Counted from the stretch's first letter, positions 1 to 6,977 are shown. The stretch: 11,628 nucleotides of DNA from an uncultured Desulfomonile sp. (GCA_903853735.1 CAINUH010000534.1:1-11628); one strand, 5' to 3'. A program made the numbers and translations. Notes: generated from the letters alone by a model not told the origin.

Positions 1-3000
1 AATCGAACCATTGCATCATCATTCATTGCCAGAGAATAGAAATACGGCAATTTACTCTGAGGGATTACTTCAATGTTAGTTGTCATGAACCAAAGCAGAC
101 GTCGAAGCTGAAAAGATTCCAGGTCTGCATTTAGGTGAGATTCAATTTGTCCCCATGTTTCAATAGGCTTAAAGCTTGCTTCCGGAGTAGTCCAATCCAA
201 TGCTATGGCGGGGCGAAGAAGTAAAGCGTCAAGTTGCTCTGAAACAGAGAGGTGTTTCAATACTGAGGCAAATAGGAACAATTCAGCACTCTTTGTATCT
301 TCGTCCCACGGTTCAGCCATGGCGAGGAGTGTTTTCCAAGTCTGATGTACCACTTTAAAATCCGATTCTTGTAAAACGAGAGAATGATTTAGCAAAAATT
401 GTGCGAGAAAACAAAGCGAAAGCCCGCTCCTTGTTTGCACAGTTTTTGCCAGTCGTTGGATCAACTCTGCTAATGCCTCTGGAGCGTAAGCACAAAGCGC
501 GGGTTCCATATCATTAAGAGCCCCTTCTGTGGGAGTGCTGCCACCTCCATTAGTCATCATCTCTGATAAATTTATGGTATTTATAAGCGGAGCGAGTCGG
601 TCGGCCAGGCCGGGTGGTTTCGGCAGATTTGGATCTGGACAAAAAGATTTGATTTTCCTTGCGAGAGCCCAAGGCGGCACGTCTTCTCTATGCAGGCATT
701 GCTCACACTCAGCTCTTGTCAGAGAATAGAAAGATTGGCATGGGTCTTTACGGTGTTCAATCACATCTAAACGAACGGGAAAAAGATCATGCGGTAACTG
801 GTCTCTTACAGAAATTGACTCATCGCTTCCTTCATATCCCATAAACCGATAAGCCGCTTTAATCCCAAGAGGATTTCCAGACGCAATAAGAGTTTCTGCA
901 ACGTCAATGAGCTTAGGTGTAATTGGCGATGGTGAGCTTCGCAGTATCCAACTAAATAATGCATGCTTTTCCGGAATACCAATAATTTCTTCGGCAAGAC
1001 AGCCGGTTGCAATTGCACTCAGAAAGGGCTCACGTGGCAAGTGTGAAATAATTGCCAAGGCAGCGCGTCCTAAACGCAAAAGGCCATCGTCTTCAATAAT
1101 TAGAAGTGTCCTATTGCAGACATCCTCTATCGTATCTCCATGAGATATCTCACGTCCTAATCTCTCACTGATTTCACGTTGTACTTTGGTACGGTCGCCT
1201 GTTGAAGGTTCTCTTTGCCAACTGTAACCAGTGATATTAATCATGCCAAGCCACCGCTCCAGTATGGATGGCAATGCCTCACGGACTCGCAATGATTCCT
1301 TCCCCCAGCGAATCAGTGCACGGAGAATTAGCTCTTGAACACCTCGTCTATTGTTTCCGTAACTCCAGACATGCTCGGCAAGTGCGGCATAGCATTCAGG
1401 GTCCGCTGGCAGGTAGGCTTGAAATTCGTGATCTACGCCCTCATAGAGGTTCTGACATTCAATCCATGCTTGAAGAAGCGCCGTACGTCCTGCCGTTGAA
1501 AATTTCGGATCTTCCATGGCTACGCATACTGCCATTCCACAGATTTTTGCCATCAAATCGGCACCGCTGGGCTCCAGCCAACCAGCCACGATTTCACGTA
1601 GTTTTTCAGCATTGTTTGATTCACCCCTTATTACTTCATCAATTAGAAGAAGGCCAAAACCCAAAATAAGCCTTTGTTCGTTGACATGATAAGTGTTGCC
1701 CTGTCCATCAATAATCCCGCCTGTTCTCATCTCCTCTAGCATGGCGCTAATATCAGCATCTGGAGGCAATAATCCTGTTATTTCATTTCCTCGTAAAGTT
1801 CCACGTTGCGAAGCCTGAACGGCTAAGTCCTTGATGAAATCCTCGAATGAGCTCGGGTCTATTATATCCCCAGATTTTTTTTCATATCGGTTTCTCCAGT
1901 CCTCAAAAATCAGCCTCGGAACTGTATAGTCGCCGCTTTCTGCCATGCGGTCCTGATACGTTATCGCCATGTCTAGATAGCGCGGCTTTGACATTAGATT
2001 GAGTAACTCAGTAGGGAAGTCACTCTTGGTAAATCCACGCGCTGCCAGCGCCATTTCTAGTTCTGGTTCGGAAAATGGTTGAAGCACTTCTGTTTGCACA
2101 TCGATATGTCTGAGAGGGACGAAGTGCCGATTCCAGTAACCACTTCGGCATGTTACGACGACCGCCAACATGCTCTTCCAAGAAGGCCCCATTAATGATT
2201 CAAGAAGAGTCCTCCAAAATTTTGAATCCTGCCGCTCATTGATTCCATCAAAAACCATGAGTAGGACAGGGCTTGTTCCTGTTTCACTTTGCTTCCACCG
2301 ATCCAGTCTTCTTGTCCAGAAATTGGGTGATGGCTCTCCGTAACGCTGCGAGAGATGGCTTGTAATTATAGTGGAAATGTCAGTTGAGGTGACATCGAAG
2401 GATGTCAAGAAAAGTACAGGGGGGAAATCTTGTTCTGTCCGAATTTTCTCATTGACCCATGAAGCTATTCCCCACGTCTTGCCATCGCCCTCTTCTCCGG
2501 TAAGAACAAATGTTTTTTGTTGGTTTTTCCAATCAATGAACCACTTATCTAACGATTCTTTCGCTGCCTTACGCGGGATTAGTTTAGCGAGATCAGATGT
2601 CACATGGAGCGGTTGGTGGAACGCTGCCCTTGCGGCTGTTTCTGTGCTGAATGTGTCCAACAACCAAGTATTAGATTTAGTGCGTAGGTTGTCATGGCCA
2701 ACAAATGGAGATGATAGCTCCATTCTAAGGCGACTCAATTTGTGCTCGTAATCAGCATGATGGTAAACTTCATTAAGCAAACGGATTAACTCATCGCGGT
2801 CAGCAGGAGCCCATTTATCAGTTTCGAAATGCTCAATGACGCTCAGAGCATTGGCACAAAGAACAGAAAGGCTGCTGAGAATTCCATCTGCAGCAGAAAT
2901 AGCATAAACCTCGACACCGTCTTTCCTTCCAATATCAAGTAGTCGAGTAATGATCTGATCATCCACAGATCGACTAGAAACCAATATCCACATATCTAAG

Positions 3001-3299
3001 GACGGCACATCTCTACTTGCTTGTTGAAGTTCGGCAATGAGGGCACGCTCGTCAAGGTCAGTATCTTCTTTGAACCTTTTACACTCCACAGCGATCACAT
3101 TTCCCGACCAACGGTCGGAAATCATATCCCGACCTTCCTGCCGTCCTGATCTAGCCAGAAAGAACCTTCTGCCAGTCAATGACTCAAGGAGGTAGGCAAT
3201 TAAACCTTCAAATCCCTGCGGACCTGTAGGTACGAGTTTATGAAGAATCATAGCTACAGCTGCATTAACCATTTGTGGGGTTTCCTTTATAAGAGTCAT
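1..3299 (-). CDS. Mrr-like nuclease fused to STAND NTPase (Avs-like antiviral protein), C-terminus cut by window edge
   Basis: This frame stays open from ATG at 3299 to the left edge (1,099 codons, no stop), so the C-terminus is missing. Residues about 25-140 resemble an Mrr-type PD-(D/E)XK nuclease: a GFEGL helix (E31), then GRD (D58), then VECK (E72, K74). Residues 265-275 carry Walker A GEEGDGKT (G268-T275). Residues 345-354 form a Walker B-like strand ending in FDGINE (D351, G352), and a sensor-like arginine lies in VVTCRSGYW (R385). Beyond about 460 the protein is probably mostly helical, with a cysteine group at C854, C865, C868 and C887. Nuclease, STAND ATPase and long C-terminal sensor is the layout of Avs proteins, which bind a phage protein, oligomerise and cut DNA; Mrr at the N-terminus is known from Avs4. 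That family placement is inference. A stop codon lies directly before M1, which has no good ribosome site; M10 has AAAGGA upstream and may be the true start. No partner gene is visible, and the gene is more AT-rich than its neighbours. Confidence 0.82.
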   Translation of the reverse strand, partial: MTLIKETPQMVNAAVAMILHKLVPTGPQGFEGLIAYLLESLTGRRFFLARSGRQEGRDMISDRWSGNVIAVECKRFKEDTDLDERALIAELQQASRDVPSLDMWILVSSRSVDDQIITRLLDIGRKDGVEVYAISAADGILSSLSVLCANALSVIEHFETDKWAPADRDELIRLLNEVYHHADYEHKLSRLRMELSSPFVGHDNLRTKSNTWLLDTFSTETAARAAFHQPLHVTSDLAKLIPRKAAKESLDKWFIDWKNQQKTFVLTGEEGDGKTWGIASWVNEKIRTEQDFPPVLFLTSFDVTSTDISTIITSHLSQRYGEPSPNFWTRRLDRWKQSETGTSPVLLMVFDGINERQDSKFWRTLLESLMGPSWKSMLAVVVTCRSGYWNRHFVPLRHIDVQTEVLQPFSEPELEMALAARGFTKSDFPTELLNLMSKPRYLDMAITYQDRMAESGDYTVPRLIFEDWRNRYEKKSGDIIDPSSFEDFIKDLAVQASQRGTLRGNEITGLLPPDADISAMLEEMRTGGIIDGQGNTYHVNEQRLILGFGLLLIDEVIRGESNNAEKLREIVAGWLEPSGADLMAKICGMAVCVAMEDPKFSTAGRTALLQAWIECQNLYEGVDHEFQAYLPADPECYAALAEHVWSYGNNRRGVQELILRALIRWGKESLRVREALPSILERWLGMINITGYSWQREPSTGDRTKVQREISERLGREISHGDTIEDVCNRTLLIIEDDGLLRLGRAALAIISHLPREPFLSAIATGCLAEEIIGIPEKHALFSWILRSSPSPITPKLIDVAETLIASGNPLGIKAAYRFMGYEGSDESISVRDQLPHDLFPVRLDVIEHRKDPCQSFYSLTRAECEQCLHREDVPPWALARKIKSFCPDPNLPKPPGLADRLAPLINTINLSEMMTNGGGSTPTEGALNDMEPALCAYAPEALAELIQRLAKTVQTRSGLSLCFLAQFLLNHSLVLQESDFKVVHQTWKTLLAMAEPWDEDTKSAELFLFASVLKHLSVSEQLDALLLRPAIALDWTTPEASFKPIETWGQIESHLNADLESFQLRRLLWFMTTNIEVIPQSKLPYFYSLAMNDDAMVR

Positions 3300-3348
3300 T
3301 TAAGGATGAATACCGATAATCACTTTGTAAGAAAGCTCAGGGAAACCC

Positions 3349-3367
3349 TTGGTGATCACATCACCAA
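3349..3367. promoter_or_regulatory. 8-bp inverted repeat upstream of the STAND gene
   Basis: TTGGTGAT and ATCACCAA form a perfect inverted repeat around the trinucleotide CAC. It lies about 50-68 bases upstream of the minus-strand start codon and has no T-run next to it, so an operator or an untranslated-leader hairpin is more likely than a terminator. The bound factor is unknown. Confidence 0.4.
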
Positions 3368-3730
3368 TATCCAATCTGATGAACTAAAATCTACCTTTCC
3401 CAGCCTTTTGTCTGGAAAAACATGGATTCTGTACCCACCTTCCTGTTCACTATAGCCCTACCGCCCCAAAGCAATTCAAAAGTAAAATGCCGCACTATCA
3501 TCTAACGTATTAATAAAAACGGCTTTCTTATCTTTTAAATGCCAATGTTGACTGCCATCCGAACCTCATTAAAACAATTGATACTAAATAGTAAAACCTT
3601 CGAGATAATGCATAGTTAGTACACTAATGTCACATTAAAGTCAATTACCATGTCTCTTCGTCGAGAGGAGCTCCGATCTTAGCCACCACTCGTGACGCCT
3701 TTTGGGGAACAATTGGAATACACGATAATC

Positions 3731-3749
3731 CCACCATTTTTGCCACCAT
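3731..3749. repeat. Two direct CCACCAT repeats 12 bp apart
   Basis: CCACCAT occurs at 3731-3737 and 3743-3749, one helical turn apart. A variant CCACCAC lies at about 3683. Ribbon-helix-helix ParR proteins bind tandem repeats of about 10-12 bp upstream of parM. With only two copies this may be chance, but the location just before the ParM-like gene is suitable for such a site. Confidence 0.25.
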
Positions 3750-3773
3750 CTACACCGCCTGATTCGGCTCCAT

Positions 3774-3791
3774 AAATGGAACCCTCCATTT
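3774..3791. promoter_or_regulatory. 7-bp inverted repeat before the ParM-like gene
   Basis: AAATGGA and TCCATTT are perfect reverse complements around ACCC, and the right arm runs into further T residues. The hairpin would be AT-rich and weak. It could be an operator for the downstream unit or a weak terminator; nothing decides between these. Confidence 0.3.
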
Positions 3792-3815
3792 TTATCACCA
3801 ATAATGCTGCCAATT

Positions 3816-3854
3816 ACTTACCCCCTGCAGAATTTATTAAGTGAGGGGGGAAGT
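3816..3854 (+). other. Possible leader stem-loop overlapping element copy 1
   Basis: ACTTACCCCC (3816-3825) can pair with GGGGGGAAGT (3845-3854) over ten positions with one A-G mismatch, leaving a loop of about 19 bases. If transcription starts upstream, it would fold in the leader of the ParM-like mRNA. The second element copy has no matching G-run, so this hairpin is not part of the shared element and may be fortuitous. Confidence 0.25.
3817..3844 (+). promoter_or_regulatory. Copy 1 of a repeated promoter-proximal element
   Basis: CTTACCCCCTGCAG is followed by an A/T-only stretch (AATTTATTAA) and GTGA. The first 14 bases are identical to those at 5143-5156, and both copies end in AAGTGA. 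It lies 43 bases upstream of the ParM-like start codon. The A/T stretch could be a -10 region, but no good -35 lies 17 bases upstream, so an activator-dependent promoter or operator is the best guess. Confidence 0.55.
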
Positions 3855-3887
3855 TTCCTCCGTAACGAAACCGTTGAGGGAGTACCC

Positions 3888-4769
3888 ATGAACGTGCTGG
3901 TTTGTGATCTCGGATTTTCGTCGGCAAAGTGGATTTACGGTGAATGTAAGGGGAGGATTCTTTCCGCTTTCAGGCAAGACGGAGAGCAGTTGCTGATTGG
4001 AGAAGAGGCCCTGCTTTCCTCCGGCTCTTCATATCTGAAGACCATGGAAGAGCTCGTAAGGTACTACCCGGTCTTTGTCGAACATTGCCGCAAGGCAGCG
4101 GGAAGTGATGGAGAGATTTTACTGGCAGTCGGTCTGCCTTATTCGTACTGGCAGGAACAGAACAAACCCGGGGGAATGGTGCCGTTGCTGGCTAAATCCC
4201 TGACCGGTGGCGCAATCAGAGACGTGGCGATTTTCCCCCAAGGGCTCGGTGGCCTTCGGAACTACCTTGACGGAATATCGGAACGACCTTCCGGCAACGT
4301 GCTCGGTATCGACATCGGCTTCAACACCATCATCTTTACGCTTTTCTCTCCCCACAAGAAACAGATCATCCACGGCAAGACTCTCAATAAACGTGGTGTC
4401 CACCAGATGGCGACGAGCTTTCTTTTGCCGCTAATCAAAGACCTGGCACCGTCCGGAACCTTTACCCCGGTCGAGATCGCCTTCCTGATTGAAAAAGGCT
4501 ACCTCCAGTACGGATTTGAGAGACACGACGTAACGAGGCAGATCAGGGAGGCCAGTGTTGCTTACGTGGAGCACATCATCCGGGATATCCAGGGGGAATT
4601 GCAGGCCCATGTGGGGATGCACGCGGATTTCGATCGGGTCCTTCTGTTCGGTGGAGGCGCAGCAATGCTCAAGGAGGGATTCCCGGTCAAGAATATCGAA
4701 ATGGTGATTCTGTCGGAACCTGAGTACGCGAACGCCAGGGGATTTTATTCGCTCGCCCAAGCTATGTGA
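3888..4769 (+). CDS. ParM/StbA-family actin-like ATPase (plasmid segregation)
   Basis: The 293-residue protein has the actin/Hsp70 ATPase layout. Phosphate-1 loop: VCDLGFSSAKW with D7. Phosphate-2 loop: GIDIGFNT with D142. Adenosine motif: LLFGGGAAML, about 252-261. The tail contains EPEYANARGFY, typical of ParM/StbA proteins. ParM polymers push plasmid copies apart after binding a ParR-centromere complex. ATG at 3888 has GAGGGAG five bases upstream; an in-frame extension back to 3804 would read through the regulatory element and lacks the family start, so I reject it. The next gene follows after 7 bases, giving a parMR-like pair. SXT-family ICEs also carry a ParM-based partition module, so this does not prove a plasmid. 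Confidence 0.88.
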   Translation: MNVLVCDLGFSSAKWIYGECKGRILSAFRQDGEQLLIGEEALLSSGSSYLKTMEELVRYYPVFVEHCRKAAGSDGEILLAVGLPYSYWQEQNKPGGMVPLLAKSLTGGAIRDVAIFPQGLGGLRNYLDGISERPSGNVLGIDIGFNTIIFTLFSPHKKQIIHGKTLNKRGVHQMATSFLLPLIKDLAPSGTFTPVEIAFLIEKGYLQYGFERHDVTRQIREASVAYVEHIIRDIQGELQAHVGMHADFDRVLLFGGGAAMLKEGFPVKNIEMVILSEPEYANARGFYSLAQAM

Positions 4770-4776
4770 GCCGGCA

Positions 4777-5094
4777 ATGCCCCAGTATACCATCAAGCTC
4801 CATACCTATGATCCGGACATCGTCAAGACGTTTGAACTGCTGCGCAAGAATCGGAAACAGGCAGCATTCACGCATGAAGCGCTGAAGCACTTTATAGCGT
4901 CGGGAAAAGCTTCAGAGACGGTTGCCCTCATGAGTAACGTCAGCAAGCCCCTTTTGGTGAAATCCGTGTCCGGATCGAAATATCGGGAGACATTTCAGGA
5001 AGAGGTTCACATGGAACCGGCAACGCGACTGGTTACTCAACCTTCCATTGCCAAAAGAGAATGCAACGATGTGCTGGAAAAAATATTGGAGTGA
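4777..5094 (+). CDS. Small probable ribbon-helix-helix protein, ParR-like partner of the ParM homologue
   Basis: I do not recognise this 105-residue protein by sequence. Its N-terminus reads as one strand (QYTIKLHTY), a helix (about 12-25) and a second helix (about 27-42), which fits a ribbon-helix-helix DNA-binding domain. The remaining 60 residues are polar and probably flexible. ParR of the R1 type has a similar size and plan: an N-terminal ribbon-helix-helix that binds the centromere and a C-terminal tail that contacts ParM. The gene starts 7 bases after the ParM-like gene, so the two are almost surely co-transcribed. Function rests on size, fold guess and position. It could alternatively be a transcriptional repressor of the unit. 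Confidence 0.6.
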   Translation: MPQYTIKLHTYDPDIVKTFELLRKNRKQAAFTHEALKHFIASGKASETVALMSNVSKPLLVKSVSGSKYRETFQEEVHMEPATRLVTQPSIAKRECNDVLEKILE

Positions 5095-5113
5095 TAACCA
5101 GCCAATATTCTGG

Positions 5114-5123
5114 GAAATATTTC
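5114..5123. promoter_or_regulatory. 10-bp palindrome upstream of element copy 2
   Basis: GAAATATTTC is a perfect palindrome in the 97-base gap before the OmpA-like gene. The flanking GGAAATAT is repeated inside the second regulatory element at about 5156-5163. It is a possible operator, but short A/T palindromes arise by chance. Confidence 0.25.
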
Positions 5124-5142
5124 AAAAGTTAGGCAGTCAAAG

Positions 5143-5171
5143 CTTACCCCCTGCAGGAAATATATAAGTGA
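5143..5171 (+). promoter_or_regulatory. Copy 2 of the repeated promoter-proximal element
   Basis: CTTACCCCCTGCAG is followed by GAAATATATA and AGTGA. It differs from copy 1 only in the A/T part, including one inserted base. It lies 20 bases upstream of the OmpA-like start codon and heads the run dsbC-traA-traL-traE-traK-traB-traV-traC. TATATA (5161-5166) could serve as a -10 box, with no good -35 upstream. The repeat suggests that one regulator controls the segregation pair and the transfer operon together. Confidence 0.55.
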
Positions 5172-5191
5172 AACAGAAATTTGGAGGCCCC

Positions 5192-5788
5192 ATGAAGTCA
5201 AAACTATTCGTCGCCGGTTTGGCCATTGTTTTACCTACAGTCGCCAATGCCAGTGTCATCAAGCAAAGACCATTCAATTATTCCTTCGATGTGGCAAAAG
5301 CCGCAGATAGCGATGTGTTCGTCATCTGTTCCAACTCACCAGATGACCGAATCTCCATGCTGCCTGCACTACCGCAACTGGCCATGCGGCTTAGCCAGAA
5401 TGCGGTGCAGGTAGCGGAGACCGGGAAATTGGCGACACCAACAACCGAGGTCAGCAAGACATGCGTTAATTGCCTTCTGGGAACGGTTCAATTCCAGTTC
5501 GACAGCGCGGTATTGACACAAAAGGAGAAAGCAAAACTCGACGGGCTTATTCAGGGGATTACTGCTGGAACTGGCGTCAGCCTTGATGGTTACACCTGTG
5601 ACCTTGGCAGCGCTTCCCACAACGTGAGCCTGTCCGTTAAAAGGGCAAACGAGGTAGCTGCATATCTGCGCGGAAAAAACATTTCCGTGGGAAACGTGGA
5701 AGGCAAAGGAAAGTGTTGTCCGGTGTCAGATGACAGAAGCCTCAATCGAAGGGTTGAGATAACCACACAGAAAAGGGAGGAGAAGTGA
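5192..5788 (+). CDS. Exported OmpA-like peptidoglycan-binding protein with six cysteines
   Basis: The 198-residue protein has a signal peptide (cleavage probably after VANA, residue 20) and a C-terminal OmpA-like domain from about 98. Landmarks are VQFQFDSA, GYTCDLGS, the N-x-x-L-S-x-x-R-A pattern (N144-A152) and SLNRRVEI (184-190). Such domains anchor envelope complexes to peptidoglycan. Six cysteines (C46, C91, C94, C136, C175, C176) include a CVNC pair; C136 sits beside D137 in the usual ligand-binding turn, which is unusual. ATG at 5192 is preceded by GGAGG; a GTG at 5168 is in frame but lies inside the regulatory element. The stop overlaps the start of dsbC by four bases, hinting that DsbC matures it. 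A role in holding the secretion channel in the cell wall is inference. Confidence 0.75.
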   Translation: MKSKLFVAGLAIVLPTVANASVIKQRPFNYSFDVAKAADSDVFVICSNSPDDRISMLPALPQLAMRLSQNAVQVAETGKLATPTTEVSKTCVNCLLGTVQFQFDSAVLTQKEKAKLDGLIQGITAGTGVSLDGYTCDLGSASHNVSLSVKRANEVAAYLRGKNISVGNVEGKGKCCPVSDDRSLNRRVEITTQKREEK

Positions 5789-6519
5789 GAAATCCAATGT
5801 TCAAGAAGCTCAAAATCGGCGCTCTGATTCTGTCCGTCACCATGACGGCCGGATATGCCATCGCAAAAGAAAACTACAAGCCCGAGACGGATAGCCTCAA
5901 GAAGAACTTTCCGAATCTGAGAGTGGACAGCGTCTCTGAATCACCGATCAAAGGGCTCTATGAAATCGTGGCCGGCAACCAGGTGTTCTACTTCAGCCCG
6001 GACGGCTATCTCATGTTCGGCGAGCTTTGGACAAAGGATGGGAAAAACCTCACGGCGGAAATGCGGGATAAGGTTCTTGCCGAGAAGGTGAAAAGCATAC
6101 CCCTCGATAAGGCACTCAAAATCGGCTCCGGCAAGCATCAGGTGATTGAGTTCACCGACCCCGACTGCCCTTATTGCCGCAAGGTTGACGAATTCCTGGC
6201 AAAACGGACAGACGTAACCCGCTACGTGTTCTTCTTCCCTCTCAGACAGATCCATCCCGATGCTGAAAAGAAGTCCCAATACATTCTGTCGCAGAAAGAC
6301 AGGGAACAGGCATTCCGTGAAATCATCAGCGGTGCTTTTGACGGCAAACCATTGCCGGAGTCGGCTCACAAGAACGAGATGTTGGAAGAGATGGATCAAG
6401 TTGCCAAAAGCGTCGGAGTCCGCGGCACCCCGGCGCTTTGGATCGACGGCATAGCCGTCAATGGAGCGGACATTCCCCGCATCACGGCATTGCTGGATGG
6501 GAAGGAGGTGAAACGATAA
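5785..6519 (+). CDS. dsbC: DsbC-family periplasmic thiol-disulfide isomerase
   Basis: The 244-residue protein has an N-terminal signal sequence (cleavage likely after AIA, about residue 27), a DsbC/G-type N-terminal dimerisation region with EIVAGNQVFYFSPDGYLMFG (59-79) and a thioredoxin-fold domain. The active site is CPYC (C128, C131) in FTDPDCPYC; the cis-proline loop is RGTP (P216). DsbC reshuffles wrong disulfides in the periplasm. Conjugative F-type systems often encode their own copy to fold cysteine-rich parts. The start may be GTG 5785, overlapping the previous stop, or ATG 5797; GGGAGG ends four bases before the GTG and favours the first. The cysteine-bearing OmpA-like, TraK and TraV proteins nearby are plausible clients. 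Confidence 0.92.
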   Translation: MRNPMFKKLKIGALILSVTMTAGYAIAKENYKPETDSLKKNFPNLRVDSVSESPIKGLYEIVAGNQVFYFSPDGYLMFGELWTKDGKNLTAEMRDKVLAEKVKSIPLDKALKIGSGKHQVIEFTDPDCPYCRKVDEFLAKRTDVTRYVFFFPLRQIHPDAEKKSQYILSQKDREQAFREIISGAFDGKPLPESAHKNEMLEEMDQVAKSVGVRGTPALWIDGIAVNGADIPRITALLDGKEVKR

Positions 6520-6590
6520 CGAAACTTAGCTAGAGGCAAGAAACATTGAACATCGACCTTAACCAAACGATCAAGGAGGAGCAAGACGTA

Positions 6591-6899
6591 ATGAAGAGTC
6601 TGAAGATGCAAAAATTCTCCCTTATGACCGCAGTAGCAGCCATGTTTACCTTCTTCGCAACCCAGGCCATGGCGATTACCGCACCGATAGCCGGTTCATT
6701 CGGTTACGAGGCGTACAACTTCCTGGTCACCACCCTTTTGAAGGGTCCGTTCGGCGCTATTTCCGCCATTCTCCTGTTTCTGGTAACGATCATCCTGTTC
6801 GTCCAGCAGAAGATCGTGCCGGCTGTTGTCTGCCTGGTGGCGGCAATTGTCCTCATCAACACCTCGAACATGATTGTGGCCCTTGGCGCAGTCTATTAA
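6591..6899 (+). CDS. traA: TraA-type conjugative pilin precursor
   Basis: The 102-residue protein has a leader ending in QAMA (residue 28), which would leave a mature pilin of 74 residues. The mature part has a short N-terminal segment, then two hydrophobic helices (about 56-71 and 76-90) split by the polar turn VQQKIVP, the F-pilin topology. ATG at 6591 follows AAGGAGGAG at a normal distance; an in-frame TTG at 6546 is far less likely. The mature pilin is stored in the inner membrane and polymerised into the pilus by TraL, TraE and TraC. No cysteine other than C81 is present. It lies just before traL, the usual F-type order, and is followed by a strong hairpin that may raise its yield. Confidence 0.85.
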   Translation: MKSLKMQKFSLMTAVAAMFTFFATQAMAITAPIAGSFGYEAYNFLVTTLLKGPFGAISAILLFLVTIILFVQQKIVPAVVCLVAAIVLINTSNMIVALGAVY

Positions 6900-6909
6900 T
6901 GCTGACTTT

Positions 6910-6931
6910 GGGGGGGATGCAGATCCCCCCC
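6910..6931 (+). other. Perfect 9-bp G/C hairpin between traA and traL
   Basis: GGGGGGGAT (6910-6918) pairs perfectly with ATCCCCCCC (6923-6931) around the tetraloop GCAG. It starts 10 bases after the traA stop and lies about 46 bases before the traL start. No T-run follows, so it is not a classic intrinsic terminator. It may protect the pilin mRNA from 3' decay or act as a partial stop, giving more pilin than channel proteins. Confidence 0.6.
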
Positions 6932-6977
6932 ATCGCATCAGTCCGAACAGGATTAGCAGTTATCAGGAGAATGTCGC

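Larger units (their letters stand above)
3300..3816. other. AT-rich divergent intergenic region
   Basis: About 0.5 kb without a convincing gene separates the minus-strand nuclease-NTPase from the plus-strand ParM-like gene. It should hold promoters for both directions, but I see no clear -35/-10 pair. It does hold short symmetric sequences: an 8-bp dyad at 3349-3367, TACTA-AA-TAGTA near 3582-3593, TTAGT-AC-ACTAA near 3616-3627, the palindrome GGAGCTCC at 3667-3674, and a 7-bp inverted repeat at 3774-3791. Two copies of CCACCAT start at 3731 and 3743, 12 bp apart. Some of these may be operators or a centromere for the downstream segregation pair. No tRNA, integrase site or insertion sequence end is recognisable. 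Confidence 0.6.

Noticed and set aside
1268..2751. Plus-strand open frames at 1268-1669 and 2371-2751
   Set aside because: They lie inside the long minus-strand nuclease-NTPase frame, have no ribosome site or recognisable protein pattern, and are shadows of it.
3240..3455. Plus-strand 71-codon frame over the start of the STAND gene
   Set aside because: It overlaps the start of a strongly supported gene, lacks a ribosome site and resembles no protein I know.
3300..3816. Search for a tRNA, attachment site, insertion sequence ends or CRISPR repeats in the spacer
   Set aside because: No cloverleaf, long terminal repeats or regularly spaced repeats were seen; only short dyads are present.
3804..3887. 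N-terminal extension of the ParM-like gene from 3804
   Set aside because: It would translate the repeated regulatory element; ATG at 3888 has a good ribosome site and begins with the family phosphate-1 strand.
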